Shown here: positions 16,705-24,872 of the stretch, one piece after another
Position numbering within the stretch: the stretch's first letter is position 1
Layout: every line of letters starts with the position of its first letter
NCBI GenBank assembly: GCA_016290615.1
Contig: JAEEUS010000019.1
Span: 1-35,208, forward strand
DNA length: 35,208 nt
Reading direction: 5' to 3'
Source: Lachnospiraceae bacterium
Lineage (GTDB): Bacteria; Bacillota; Clostridia; Lachnospirales; Lachnospiraceae
Notes under the pieces: generated by a model
What the model saw: the letters and a program-made list of their open reading frames with translations, nothing else
Told to the model about the DNA's origin: nothing
Database searches by the model: none
Position numbers and translations under genes: made by a program

Positions 16705-16749
16705 ACAATTTGTGAAATTGGGGAGATTTTTGTTTTAGAGGTATTATAG

Positions 16750-18261
16750 ATGTCAGATTTGGAACGTACATCGTCGTGGAACGGATTAGAGATCATAGAA
16801 GAATCCGACGATGTAATGGCCGCACAGGCTAAAGAGGGCGGCGAAAACAATACGAATACAGAAGCAGCACCTGAAGGCGCAGGTAATGAACCTAAGGATG
16901 ATAAGCCGGTAAGAAAGCTCACACCCCAGGAAAAAAGGGCAGAGAGACAAAAAAGAAGAAAGCACAACAGAATAGTTGCATTTACGGTCTTTTTTGTAGT
17001 CATAGCGCTTCTTGTGGCGGGAGGTATCTTTGGATATCTGGCTATCGGAAACAAGAAAGAAGAAACTCCTCCTGCAGCTGTCGTAGAAGAGATACCGGTT
17101 ATCGAAGAAGAAAAGCCCGTTGTCGATATGACTCCAGAGATAGTGGAAGAACCTGAAGAGGAGCCGACTCCCATACCGGAGCCTGAACAGACGCCTGAAG
17201 AGATCTTCGAAGAAATGATCACAAATATGATCGCAGAAATGACTCTCGAGGAAAAGGTTGCAGGTCTATTTATCGTAACACCTGAGTCGCTCACCGGACA
17301 GCAGGCAGTTACAAAGGCAGGAGACGGAACAAAGGAAGCACTTGAGAAATATCCTGTCGGCGGAATCGTGTATTTTAAGCAGAATATAACATCTGCAGAT
17401 CAGATCAAGGAGATGATCGATAATTCAAATAGCTACTGCAGATTTCCTCTGTTTATTGCCGTGGATGAGGAAGGCGGAGATGTAGCAAGGATACAGCAGG
17501 CATTAAAGCTGGACAAGACGGCTACCGCGCAGGAACTTGGCGAAGAAAACAATACGATAACGACCTTTGATGCTTATGACACAATAGGCAAGAGACTTAC
17601 GGAATATGGCTTTAACCTTGACTTTGCGCCTGTTGCGGATGTATTGACCAATCCGGACAACAAGGCTATAGGCAACAGATCATTCGGCTCAGATCCCGAT
17701 GTTGTTGCAAATATGGTGGTTTCAGCCATGGGAGGACTGCAGCAGAATGATGTAGTGACCTGTGTGAAGCATTTCCCCGGTCAGGGCGATGCAGACGGCG
17801 ATACTCACAAGGCACTCGCTTCAAGCGACAGAACAAAATCCGATATAGAAAACTGTGAGCTGGTTCCGTTTAAGGCAGCTATAGAAAACAATGTCGACAT
17901 GATCATGGTCGGACATCTTTCTGTACCCGAGCTGATGCCGGAAAATCCCAACCTTCCATGTTCGCTCTCAAAGGAGATCATGACAGATCTTTTACGTGTA
18001 AACATGGAATACAAGGGTGTTATAATCACCGATTCGATGAGCATGGCTGCCATATCCGAATATTACGGAGCTGACGAGGCCGCAATAAAGGCATTAAAGG
18101 CAGGAGCTGATATGATACTTATGCCGGAGGATTTCGAACTTGCATTTAACGGCGTTGTCGATGCAGTAAAAGACGGTACAATAGATGAGCACAGGATTAA
18201 CGATTCCCTTGAGAGAGTATATAAGATAAAGTACAGGGATATCCTTGCAATAGCAGAGTAA
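16750..18261 (+). CDS. Membrane-anchored GH3 beta-N-acetylhexosaminidase (NagZ-like)
   Basis: A 503-residue protein: cytoplasmic acidic then Lys/Arg-rich tail (about 1-75), one membrane helix (about 77-100), an outer Pro/Glu-rich linker (about 105-155), then a GH3 domain to the end. Catalytic features are VDEEGGDVARIQ, KHFPGQGDADGDTH (the NagZ-type acid/base His/Asp loop) and ITDSMSM with the probable nucleophile Asp. NagZ-type enzymes remove N-acetylglucosamine from muropeptides; Gram-positive members act outside the cell, as the topology here predicts. The GQG replaces the more usual GHG in the loop. The long N-terminal cytoplasmic tail is unusual. Confidence 0.85.
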   Translation: MSDLERTSSWNGLEIIEESDDVMAAQAKEGGENNTNTEAAPEGAGNEPKDDKPVRKLTPQEKRAERQKRRKHNRIVAFTVFFVVIALLVAGGIFGYLAIGNKKEETPPAAVVEEIPVIEEEKPVVDMTPEIVEEPEEEPTPIPEPEQTPEEIFEEMITNMIAEMTLEEKVAGLFIVTPESLTGQQAVTKAGDGTKEALEKYPVGGIVYFKQNITSADQIKEMIDNSNSYCRFPLFIAVDEEGGDVARIQQALKLDKTATAQELGEENNTITTFDAYDTIGKRLTEYGFNLDFAPVADVLTNPDNKAIGNRSFGSDPDVVANMVVSAMGGLQQNDVVTCVKHFPGQGDADGDTHKALASSDRTKSDIENCELVPFKAAIENNVDMIMVGHLSVPELMPENPNLPCSLSKEIMTDLLRVNMEYKGVIITDSMSMAAISEYYGADEAAIKALKAGADMILMPEDFELAFNGVVDAVKDGTIDEHRINDSLERVYKIKYRDILAIAE

Positions 18262-18331
18262 ACTAAATAAGACAAAAGTCATGTGAGAAATATATCTTTT
18301 TTCACTAGAAGGCATCACAGACGTTTTATAT

Positions 18332-18374
18332 AATGAGTGTGTAAATTGAAAAATCAATGCACACTCATTTTTTT
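18332..18374 (+). terminator. Intrinsic terminator after the GH3 gene
   Basis: AATGAGTGTG (18332-18341) pairs with CACACTCATT (18360-18369); an inner ATTGA/TCAAT pair can extend the stem. Seven or more T's follow. Bases 18375-18579 hold no recognised gene; a small stem ATCGCTTGTGCGAT is the only structure noticed. Confidence 0.88.
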
Positions 18375-18579
18375 AAGATCAGATTTAAGGACTGAGACAA
18401 ACAGAATAGAATGAAGAGAAGACAAACATCGCTTGTGCGATAGGTCATCATCCGGATCTTCTTATCTTTGAAGCATAGATCCTCAATCAAGAAACTTTAT
18501 TTTGGATAAGATAAAGGAATCAAACAAAAACAAAGCGGCCGTCATCTACATAAGCCATGACAGGAAGGAAACAGTAAAT

Positions 18580-19824
18580 ATGAAAATGACAGGATCTTTA
18601 AACCATCCGCCAATGGGATGGAACAGCTATGATTATTTCGATACTACAGTCAATGAGAAGCAGGTAAAAGAGAACGCCGATTACATGGCAAGATACCTTA
18701 AGCAATACGGCTGGGAATACATCGTTGTTGATATAGCCTGGTATTCAAAACAGGCAGGACAGGCAAGAGAAAAGTATCAGTATGTTCCTTTTGCCGATCT
18801 TGAGATGGATGAGTATTCGAGACTTTTGCCCGATGAGAACAGATTCCCTTCATCAAAAGACTCAAAAGGCTTTAAGCCGCTTGCGGATTATGTGCATGAT
18901 CTGGGACTGAAATTCGGGATACATATCATGAGAGGCATACCAAGAATTGCAGCCTATAAAAGGACTAAGATAAAGGGAACTTCTCTTACCGCAAATGAAG
19001 TGGCTGATCCCTATTCGATATGCCCGTGGAATCCGGACATGTACGGTGTCGATCCTAAATCGGAAGGATCTCAAAAGTATTATGATTCACTTTTGGAACT
19101 ATATTCATCATGGGGTGTGGATTTCATTAAATGCGATGATATATGCAGGATGGATGCCGAATCTGCAAAAGAGGAGACTCAGATGCTGCACAGAGCCATA
19201 CAAAACTGCGGACGGGATATAGTTCTCAGTCTCTCGCCAGGACCTGCGATACTTACTGAGCATGAGTTTTATAAAAACAATGCCAATATGTGGCGTATGA
19301 CTGATGACTTCTGGGACAGCTGGGGATCACTCAGGGACATGTTTGACAGATGCAGACAGTGGCAGCCTTATGTGGCTGACAACGCCTATCCGGACTGTGA
19401 CATGCTGCCCATTGGAATGCTAGGAAAAGGATTCGGACAGGAAAGAAAGACCAATTTTACCATAGATGAACAAAAGACAATGATCACGCTGTGGTGCATA
19501 TTCAGATCGCCCCTGATGATAGGAGCAAATCTTACACTGCTGGATGATGAGACGCATAACCTTCTTACCAATGAAAGAATTTACGAAATGGCAAGAAACA
19601 TACGAAAATCCAAAGAAGTCTATAAGGATGATGACTTCATCGTCTGGGAAGGCAGATCAGAAGATAAAAGATATACTGCAGTATTCAATATTTCTGACAG
19701 GATGCAGCATACAATGCCGGTAAAGATCAGGGAAGGATCAACAGAGATGTGGTCGGGTAAAACTTTCGATACCCTAGAAGATGTGAGCATCCCGCCGCAT
19801 GGAGTGATCGCATTTAGCATATAG
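18580..19824 (+). CDS. GH27-family glycosidase (alpha-galactosidase-like)
   Basis: A 414-residue protein with the melibiase TIM barrel. MGWNSYDYFD at the start, YIVVDIAWY, WGVDFIKCDD (probable nucleophile Asp186) and MWRMTDDFWDSW (acid/base Asp near 242-243) are the family motifs. GH27 enzymes cleave alpha-galactosides, some beta-L-arabinopyranosides or isomaltosides; the substrate cannot be assigned. A C-terminal small beta domain follows (about 330-414). There is no signal peptide, so it acts in the cytoplasm on imported sugars. The start at ATG 18580 is supported by AGGAAGG; an upstream in-frame TTG at 18502 is less likely. Confidence 0.85.
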   Translation: MKMTGSLNHPPMGWNSYDYFDTTVNEKQVKENADYMARYLKQYGWEYIVVDIAWYSKQAGQAREKYQYVPFADLEMDEYSRLLPDENRFPSSKDSKGFKPLADYVHDLGLKFGIHIMRGIPRIAAYKRTKIKGTSLTANEVADPYSICPWNPDMYGVDPKSEGSQKYYDSLLELYSSWGVDFIKCDDICRMDAESAKEETQMLHRAIQNCGRDIVLSLSPGPAILTEHEFYKNNANMWRMTDDFWDSWGSLRDMFDRCRQWQPYVADNAYPDCDMLPIGMLGKGFGQERKTNFTIDEQKTMITLWCIFRSPLMIGANLTLLDDETHNLLTNERIYEMARNIRKSKEVYKDDDFIVWEGRSEDKRYTAVFNISDRMQHTMPVKIREGSTEMWSGKTFDTLEDVSIPPHGVIAFSI

Positions 19825-19895
19825 TCAGACTCTACTTTGCGTAGGTAGTATCATCAGACTGGCTGATATACAATCCTGACATGGAGGTAAGTATT

Positions 19896-20567
19896 ATGAA
19901 CCAATATGTTACAGGCGCGGTCATAAAAGAGATGCGCGAAAAGAATAAGATGACACAGCTTCAGTTTGCCGACAGGATAGGAGTGAGTGACAAGACAGTT
20001 TCCAAGTGGGAGACCGCAAAAGGTTATCCGGACATCACTCTTTTGGAGCCGATAGCGGATGCGCTTGGTATATCTGTTACTGAACTGATCAGTGGACAGC
20101 AGATCAGGAATGCAAATGTATCTGCAAATATGATACATTCAAAGTTCTATGTCTGCCCGGTATGCGGAAATGTGATCCACAGCATGGGCGAAACCGTCAT
20201 TCACTGTCACGGGATCCAGCTAAATCCTTCACAGGCAGAGAATTCAGACGAAAATCACATGGTTTTTGTTGAACGTATAGAAGACGAATACTACGTAAGG
20301 ATCGATCATGAAATGACCAAGATGCATTACATTTCCTTTATCGCGGCAGTTTCATCGGACCGCTGCCAGCTTGTTAAGCTCTACCCTGAAGGAGAAGCCG
20401 AGGCTAGGTTTATGATCCGCGGGGTAAAAAAGATCTATTTTTACTGCAACCGTGACGGTCTGTTTTGTCAGGATATAGTAAAAGGGATCGATGATAAAGA
20501 GAGCGGATATGATGATACGCAGGTAAGAAGGGAACTGGAGAAAGCAGCGGATATGCTGTTTGGATGA
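19896..20567 (+). CDS. HTH regulator fused to superoxide-reductase-like domain
   Basis: A 223-residue protein. Residues 1-65 are an XRE-type helix-turn-helix (MTQLQFADRIGVSDKTVSKWE). Next comes a zinc-ribbon-like YVCPVCGNVIHSMGETVIHC (about 85-105), as in the N-terminal part of desulfoferrodoxin, then a domain resembling superoxide reductase. Of the five iron ligands of that enzyme, four are matched: His in ENHMVF, His in DHEM, His in MHYISF, and Cys in YCNRDGLF. The fifth His is Asp here (YCNRD for YCNxH). It may sense iron or oxygen species rather than catalyse. GGAGG eight bases before ATG 19896 sets the start. Target genes are unknown. Confidence 0.75.
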   Translation: MNQYVTGAVIKEMREKNKMTQLQFADRIGVSDKTVSKWETAKGYPDITLLEPIADALGISVTELISGQQIRNANVSANMIHSKFYVCPVCGNVIHSMGETVIHCHGIQLNPSQAENSDENHMVFVERIEDEYYVRIDHEMTKMHYISFIAAVSSDRCQLVKLYPEGEAEARFMIRGVKKIYFYCNRDGLFCQDIVKGIDDKESGYDDTQVRRELEKAADMLFG

Positions 20568-20653
20568 TATCGTGATAATGGCTGCCGGAGTTGAGACTTT
20601 CGTGAGACTTAGCATGCAACAGGATTGAGATCATAGATTCAAAGTTAGACATG

Positions 20654-20686
20654 AAACGGGTGCCTCTTATTGGAGACACCCGTTAA
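20654..20686. terminator. Hairpin between convergent genes, likely terminator
   Basis: AACGGGTG (20655-20662) pairs with CACCCGTT (20677-20684), extended by CTC/GAG with one mismatch. T runs on either side are weak, so termination may be partial. Confidence 0.55.
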
Positions 20687-20687
20687 A

Positions 20688-20903
20688 TTATGCAAGTCTT
20701 GTTGTGAAAAGTGAGATGATACCTGCGATGATCAGTATCGGCAATGCGATATAGATCAGTCCGCCTGCTACAAGTGCTATTAAAAACAGCGGGAACAGGA
20801 TTATCCCAAGTACAAATTTGCCGATCCCCCAGGCTGCCTTTAAAGCAAACCATGCGATCTTTGCGATGAAAACTATAAGAATTATTGAGAATAATGTGAT
20901 CAT
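20688..20903 (-). CDS. Small two-helix membrane protein, unknown
   Basis: A 71-residue, almost entirely hydrophobic protein with two or three membrane segments separated by a short basic/Gly turn (AAWGIGKFVLG). No family is recognised. A strong ribosome binding site (AAAGGAGG) and normal codon use support a real gene. It lies alone on the minus strand between a regulator gene and the ketopantoate-reductase-like gene. Confidence 0.6.
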   Translation of the reverse strand: MITLFSIILIVFIAKIAWFALKAAWGIGKFVLGIILFPLFLIALVAGGLIYIALPILIIAGIISLFTTRLA

Positions 20904-21023
20904 ATTTTAAACCTCCTTTTATTACTCCCCCTTTGTTATGCATTAATTGTATTATATATATAAGAAGGTTACCATTTCTTAAAGAGCAAAATGGAAGAGG
21001 TTATTTTAGCTTTAAGACCCAAA

Positions 21024-21926
21024 TCATGAAAGATATTTTGCAATCTTTGAATACAGCGGTGCGTCGACACCGTATTTCTCAGCAAGTCTTACTACCTCGA
21101 ATATAAGGCCGTCTATCTCGGAGTCGCGCCCTGCCATTATATCTCTCTGAAGGGATGTCGTGGCATCTTTGGAAAGACCATCCAAAATGGCCAGATTTCG
21201 TTTTACTATATCTTCTTCAAAATGAATGTCCATGGCGTTTGCCAGAGCATCTATCTCGCGTATAAGTCCTGCAAAGCATTCTCTTATCTCTCCGGGTTTT
21301 TGAATCTCACCGGCAGGGACATTGTAGTACAGACCGCATGCCCCCTGGGGAGATACATATGAGAACTTGAGCAGTGCATCTCTTGATATGTTGTCTGAGA
21401 GTATACCTTCGATGCCGCTTTCAATAAGATCATTTTCTATGTCCTTAAGACATTCTCTGTATTCTGATCTGTCTCTTACTCCGAAGATCACGCGTAAGAT
21501 GTTTCCGTTCATCTGTATGCATCCCGGTTCTTTTATCTGGGCAGCCACATAGATACATCCGTCTGTTACAAGCGTGTTATCAAAATGTTTTTGCATCATA
21601 GCACCTGTTCCGAAGATGTTAAGGATAGGAATTATGACAGTATTTTCATCTGCGATCCTTTTTAACTGAGGTATGACAGAATCAAGCGAGTATCCCTTTA
21701 CACAGACAAAGATCACATCCGGCTTTTCGTCATAGCTTTCCAGAGTCGCCACCTTTGCCGGATAGATAGTGAATTCATCATCTGGTCTTATTATCCTTAA
21801 TCCTTTTTCCTTAATGGCATCAAGATGATTGCCGCGAGCTATAAAAGTCACATCTTTTGAGGCTTTTGCAAGATAAGCGCCTATTGTTGCTCCGGTACCG
21901 CCACTGCCTACGATCAGATATTTCAT
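21024..21926 (-). CDS. Ketopantoate reductase family (ApbA/PanE-like)
   Basis: A 300-residue NADPH-dependent dehydrogenase. The N-terminal Rossmann motif is IVGSGGTGATIGAYLA (about residues 4-19); FIARGNHLDAIKEKGL follows, as in PanE. DVIFVCVKGYSLDSV and the C-terminal helical domain with QRDIMAGRDSEIDGL (substrate-binding part) are typical. PanE makes pantoate for coenzyme A, but many paralogues act on other 2-keto acids, and no panB, panC or panD is close. Gene symbol therefore withheld. AAAGGAG precedes the start. Confidence 0.8.
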   Translation of the reverse strand: MKYLIVGSGGTGATIGAYLAKASKDVTFIARGNHLDAIKEKGLRIIRPDDEFTIYPAKVATLESYDEKPDVIFVCVKGYSLDSVIPQLKRIADENTVIIPILNIFGTGAMMQKHFDNTLVTDGCIYVAAQIKEPGCIQMNGNILRVIFGVRDRSEYRECLKDIENDLIESGIEGILSDNISRDALLKFSYVSPQGACGLYYNVPAGEIQKPGEIRECFAGLIREIDALANAMDIHFEEDIVKRNLAILDGLSKDATTSLQRDIMAGRDSEIDGLIFEVVRLAEKYGVDAPLYSKIAKYLS

Positions 21927-22060
21927 ATTTTCTCCTTTGATTTTAAGACAGTTATTTACTCTGCCTGATATTCATGTTTAAACAGCCAGTTATTGTTACT
22001 TAACAAAGAATATTGTACCATAATGTCAGGTGATTGATTAATACTGATGAGGAAAATGAA

Positions 22061-22351
22061 ATGAATAAACAGGAAAGAGCAATTGAGCGTATCAGACAGA
22101 TGGAAGAAATTCTTGATGAGGCAACATTGCTGCTTGATGAACTGGAAGAAAAGCTTGCCGATTATGAAAAACTCAGGCCAAAAATAAAAAAACTGGAAGA
22201 ATACTATACAGGCAGGCAATGGAAGGATGATATTGCGCTGGATGAAGCCGGCGAACTGCCCAAAGACTTAAAACGCGGAGTTTTATCGCAGGATGCTGTC
22301 TATGACATGCTGGAAAAAAACCAGAATGTAAACCGCCATGTTACATTTTGA
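22061..22351 (+). CDS. DUF4298 coiled-coil protein
   Basis: A 96-residue cytoplasmic protein. About residues 4-45 are a charged helix likely to form a coiled coil (RIRQMEEILDEATLLLDELE). LEEYYTGRQWKDDIALDEAG is the conserved centre of DUF4298. A C-terminal helix GVLSQDAVYDMLEKN ends the domain. Its function is unknown. The start at ATG 22061 has GAGGAAA upstream; earlier in-frame codons are not ATG. Confidence 0.75.
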   Translation: MNKQERAIERIRQMEEILDEATLLLDELEEKLADYEKLRPKIKKLEEYYTGRQWKDDIALDEAGELPKDLKRGVLSQDAVYDMLEKNQNVNRHVTF

Positions 22352-22364
22352 ACATGAGAGTTTC

Positions 22365-22392
22365 TTGAAGTATGTATGTTTAGGATTATAAA
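22365..22392 (+). promoter_or_regulatory. Possible promoter of the HTH/membrane gene pair
   Basis: TTGAAG (22365-22370), a 16-base spacer and TATAAA (22387-22392), about 35 bases before the start at 22428. Confidence 0.5.
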
Positions 22393-22427
22393 ATCTAAGC
22401 ATCAACCAGCACGAAAGGATATGAGAC

Positions 22428-22871
22428 ATGAATGAACTGGGAAACAAGATAGCTAAGAAGAGAAAAGATATCGGGATGACGCAGACCGATTTCGCTCAAA
22501 AACTTTTAGTGACAAGACAGACCGTGAGCAGATGGGAGTCAGGAAACGTAATGCCTGATATAGATAAGATAGGAGATATAGCTTCAATTCTTGGCGTGAG
22601 CTGTGACTACCTGTTAAGGGATGGTGTCACGGAGTGTGAGAGCAATCCCGTATCTAATGTAAGCAGACTGCTTAAGCAGGCTGTGGGCAAAAAAGTGAGT
22701 CTTTCATTTTTTGACGGCGAAGCGGATATCGATCTTTATAACGCGGACTGCACTATAACAGAATTTGAAGGCAACTGGATGAAAGTAAAGGCTCAGACAA
22801 AAAAGGGAGATATAGAAAAGCTTCTGCCTGTTTCATCCATTCTTTCATTTGAGATAAAGGAGGATGAATAG
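22428..22871 (+). CDS. XRE-family HTH regulator with C-terminal beta domain
   Basis: A 147-residue protein. Residues 1-65 form an XRE helix-turn-helix (MTQTDFAQKLLVTRQTVSRWESG). A linker leads to a domain of about 60 residues starting GKKVSLSFFDGEADIDLYN and containing NWMKVKAQTKKGDIEKLLPV. That domain has the same layout as the C-terminal part of the next protein. The stop directly abuts the next start, so both are expressed together. The bound ligand and target genes are unknown. Confidence 0.8.
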   Translation: MNELGNKIAKKRKDIGMTQTDFAQKLLVTRQTVSRWESGNVMPDIDKIGDIASILGVSCDYLLRDGVTECESNPVSNVSRLLKQAVGKKVSLSFFDGEADIDLYNADCTITEFEGNWMKVKAQTKKGDIEKLLPVSSILSFEIKEDE

Positions 22872-23234
22872 ATGGAATATGTGGCATTTGCATTCTCCAT
22901 ACTTGGCATGTTTGCTTTCTTAAATATGGGTGAGATGAAAAGAAGGATGGATAAACTTGAAGGTGAGCTTACAAAGATGAAGGGAACATCCTTTAACGAG
23001 GCAAGAAGTGATCTGGTAAGAGCAGCCAGAGACTACGAAGGAAAGAGTGTAAAGATCGAACTTAAGGAAGACTATATGGATCCGGATATAGTGTCATACG
23101 GGAATACAAAGCATGGCTCAAACACCATTATCGATGTTGACGATGAATGGATGCTCGTAAAGATATGTACTCCCAAGGCAGAAAAGATAAAAATGATCAG
23201 AATGGAAGCTATCCAGTCGATAAGCCAGGACTGA
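22872..23234 (+). CDS. Membrane-anchored partner of the HTH regulator
   Basis: A 120-residue protein with an N-terminal membrane segment (about residues 3-19), a short charged helix (KRRMDKLEGELTKMKG), and a C-terminal domain with GKSVKIELKEDYMDPDIVS, EWMLVKICTPKAEKIKM and IQSIS. This domain parallels the C-terminal domain of the preceding regulator (GK-V pattern, WM-VK, T-K--EK, and a closing I-S motif). It starts on the base following the regulator's stop. A membrane/DNA signalling pair is inferred; no experimental role is claimed. Confidence 0.65.
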   Translation: MEYVAFAFSILGMFAFLNMGEMKRRMDKLEGELTKMKGTSFNEARSDLVRAARDYEGKSVKIELKEDYMDPDIVSYGNTKHGSNTIIDVDDEWMLVKICTPKAEKIKMIRMEAIQSISQD

Positions 23235-23248
23235 TCAAAGAAATAAAA

Positions 23249-23296
23249 AATGCAATATTCGCCACAGTTTTAGCGGCAGATATTGCATTATTTTTT
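23249..23296. terminator. Bidirectional terminator
   Basis: AATGCAATAT (23249-23258) pairs with ATATTGCATT (23280-23289), with an inner GCC/GGC pair. T runs follow on both strands, serving the convergent HTH pair and aldo/keto reductase gene. Confidence 0.85.
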
Positions 23297-23302
23297 ATGA
23301 TC

Positions 23303-24232
23303 CTATGGCAGGTACTTTCCTGCAGATAGATACAGATCGTACCAGTCATGATGAGAAAGGCTTACTTCACTTGCCTTGCATGCATCCTTTATGTGATCGG
23401 GATTCATGGTGCCTATGATAGCCTGCATCTTTGCGGGATGACGCAGTATCCATGCAATAGCGACAGCTGCCTTTGATGCATTCTCGCGATCTGCGATTCT
23501 TTGCAGTGCTTCATTGAGTTTAGGATAATCCGGATTATCTATGAACGAACCCCCGAACATTCCGATCTGAAGAGGAGACCATGCCTGTATGGTGATATCG
23601 TTTAATCTGCAGTAATCAAGAGCATTGCCATCACGGTTTATTGAAAATTCAGTAGTCTTGTTGTTCATGTAAAGCGCCTGATCTATAAGCTGCGACTGCT
23701 CGAGAGAAAGCTGCACCTGATTGATGAGCAGAGGCTGTTTAACATACTTCTTTAAAAGCTCTATCTGCATCGGAACAAGATTGCTGACTCCGAAATAGAG
23801 GACCTTGCCCTCTTTTTCAAGTATGTTGAAAGCTTCAGCCACTTCCTCGGGATCATAAAGTACATCAGGCCTGTGTAAAAGGAGAGTATCTAGGTGATCC
23901 GTATTCAGTCTTCTTAAACTGTCATCAACGCTTGAAAGGATATTCTCCTTTGTCCAGTCAAACTCATTTCTGTCAAAACACAGGCCGCATTTGCTCTGAA
24001 TAAATATATCCTCTCTTTTTATGCCTGTGAGCTTAAAGGCTTCTCCGAATCTTGTCTCTGCAGCTCCGTTTTCTCCATAGCATGTGGCATGATCGAAAAA
24101 GTTGATGCCGCAATCATAAGCTGTGCTTATTACTTTTGCAGCTTCGTTTACCGAAAGATCGGGCATTCTCATGCAACCCTGTATTACTGCGGAAACATTC
24201 TGCGGACCGTTTAATATATTGATATTCTTCAT
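23303..24232 (-). CDS. Aldo/keto reductase
   Basis: A 309-residue NADPH-dependent oxidoreductase with the TIM-barrel aldo/keto reductase fold, close in pattern to YdhF-type members. The catalytic tetrad is visible: Asp in NFFDHA, Tyr in TCYGE, Lys in FIQSKCG and His in LLLHRPD. SNLVPMQIELL and the C-terminal AIAWILRHPAKMQAIIGT match the cofactor-binding region. The physiological substrate is unknown. It follows the nitroreductase gene by 11 bases on the same strand, with GGAGG before its start, and the two probably form an operon. Confidence 0.88.
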   Translation of the reverse strand: MKNINILNGPQNVSAVIQGCMRMPDLSVNEAAKVISTAYDCGINFFDHATCYGENGAAETRFGEAFKLTGIKREDIFIQSKCGLCFDRNEFDWTKENILSSVDDSLRRLNTDHLDTLLLHRPDVLYDPEEVAEAFNILEKEGKVLYFGVSNLVPMQIELLKKYVKQPLLINQVQLSLEQSQLIDQALYMNNKTTEFSINRDGNALDYCRLNDITIQAWSPLQIGMFGGSFIDNPDYPKLNEALQRIADRENASKAAVAIAWILRHPAKMQAIIGTMNPDHIKDACKASEVSLSHHDWYDLYLSAGKYLP

Positions 24233-24243
24233 TCTTCCTCCTG

Positions 24244-24786
24244 TTAAATGAAATAAACGTAGTCTTCTTTTCTGTCAGCAGGCTCTTTTGCAGGTTCTGC
24301 TGCATATCCCAGTGCACAGTGACCGATTCCTTCATATCTGTCATCTATGCCGAGCCTTTTTAAGATGCTCTTTCCAAAGTCGGAATCAAACTCCTCCTTT
24401 GCCCTGTGGATCCAGATGCTTGCAACTCCGATGCTCTGAGCCGCATTCATAAGGTTGCCCATGACAAGAGATCCGTCATATACATGAGTGGGAATAGTCT
24501 TGTCTGCCAGTACTATGAGGATCACGGGTGCTCCGTAGAAAGGATCAAAACCGGCATCCCAGCCTCCGATCTTTGCATTGCATGCAGCTATCTCATCTCT
24601 GAGATCCTGGTCGGTAACTGCGATGATTATCGGACTCTGCTTGCCCATGCCTGTTGGTGCATATGTACCGGCATTAAGGATCGCGTTAAGCTCAGCCTCG
24701 CTTATCATGTCAGGCTTAAAAGCCCTGCAGCTTCTTCTGCTTTCAAGTGTGGTAAGTGTCTCGTTAAAAATATTTGTATTCTTCAT
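24244..24786 (-). CDS. Nitroreductase family FMN oxidoreductase
   Basis: A 180-residue flavoprotein of the nitroreductase fold. LESRRSCRAFKPDMIS is the FMN-phosphate motif, and AGTYAPTGMGKQSP the second FMN contact; GHCALGYAAEPAKEP closes the fold. It differs clearly from the nitroreductase at 3611-4150. The aldo/keto reductase gene follows on the same strand. A putative promoter and a conserved upstream element (24840-24867) are shared with the YczE-like gene at 28520-29179. Reduction of quinones or nitro compounds is plausible but not shown. Confidence 0.85.
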   Translation of the reverse strand: MKNTNIFNETLTTLESRRSCRAFKPDMISEAELNAILNAGTYAPTGMGKQSPIIIAVTDQDLRDEIAACNAKIGGWDAGFDPFYGAPVILIVLADKTIPTHVYDGSLVMGNLMNAAQSIGVASIWIHRAKEEFDSDFGKSILKRLGIDDRYEGIGHCALGYAAEPAKEPADRKEDYVYFI

Positions 24787-24814
24787 ATCTTTTTCTCCTG
24801 TAAGTGATGATTAT

Positions 24815-24867
24815 ATTATCATCAAACAAACAGAGCACATCAATGACATTAATTGACGTCGTGTTTT
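24815..24867 (-). promoter_or_regulatory. Promoter and conserved upstream element, nitroreductase operon
   Basis: On the minus strand TTGATG (24838-24843), a 17-base spacer and GATAAT (24815-24820) form a likely promoter. The -35 lies at the edge of an element (24840-24857, plus-strand TCAATGACATTAATTGAC) that recurs, with 16 of 18 identities, in the YczE-like promoter at 29231-29248. Both have the same offset from the -35. Confidence 0.6.
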
Positions 24868-24872
24868 TAGTT

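Noticed and set aside
18502-18579. N-terminal extension of the GH27-like enzyme from a TTG
   Set aside because: The family motif begins soon after ATG 18580, which has AGGAAGG upstream; the extension is not like a signal peptide.
24406-24856. Plus-strand frames opposite the nitroreductase gene
   Set aside because: Shadows of the minus-strand nitroreductase, which has clear family motifs and a good ribosome binding site.
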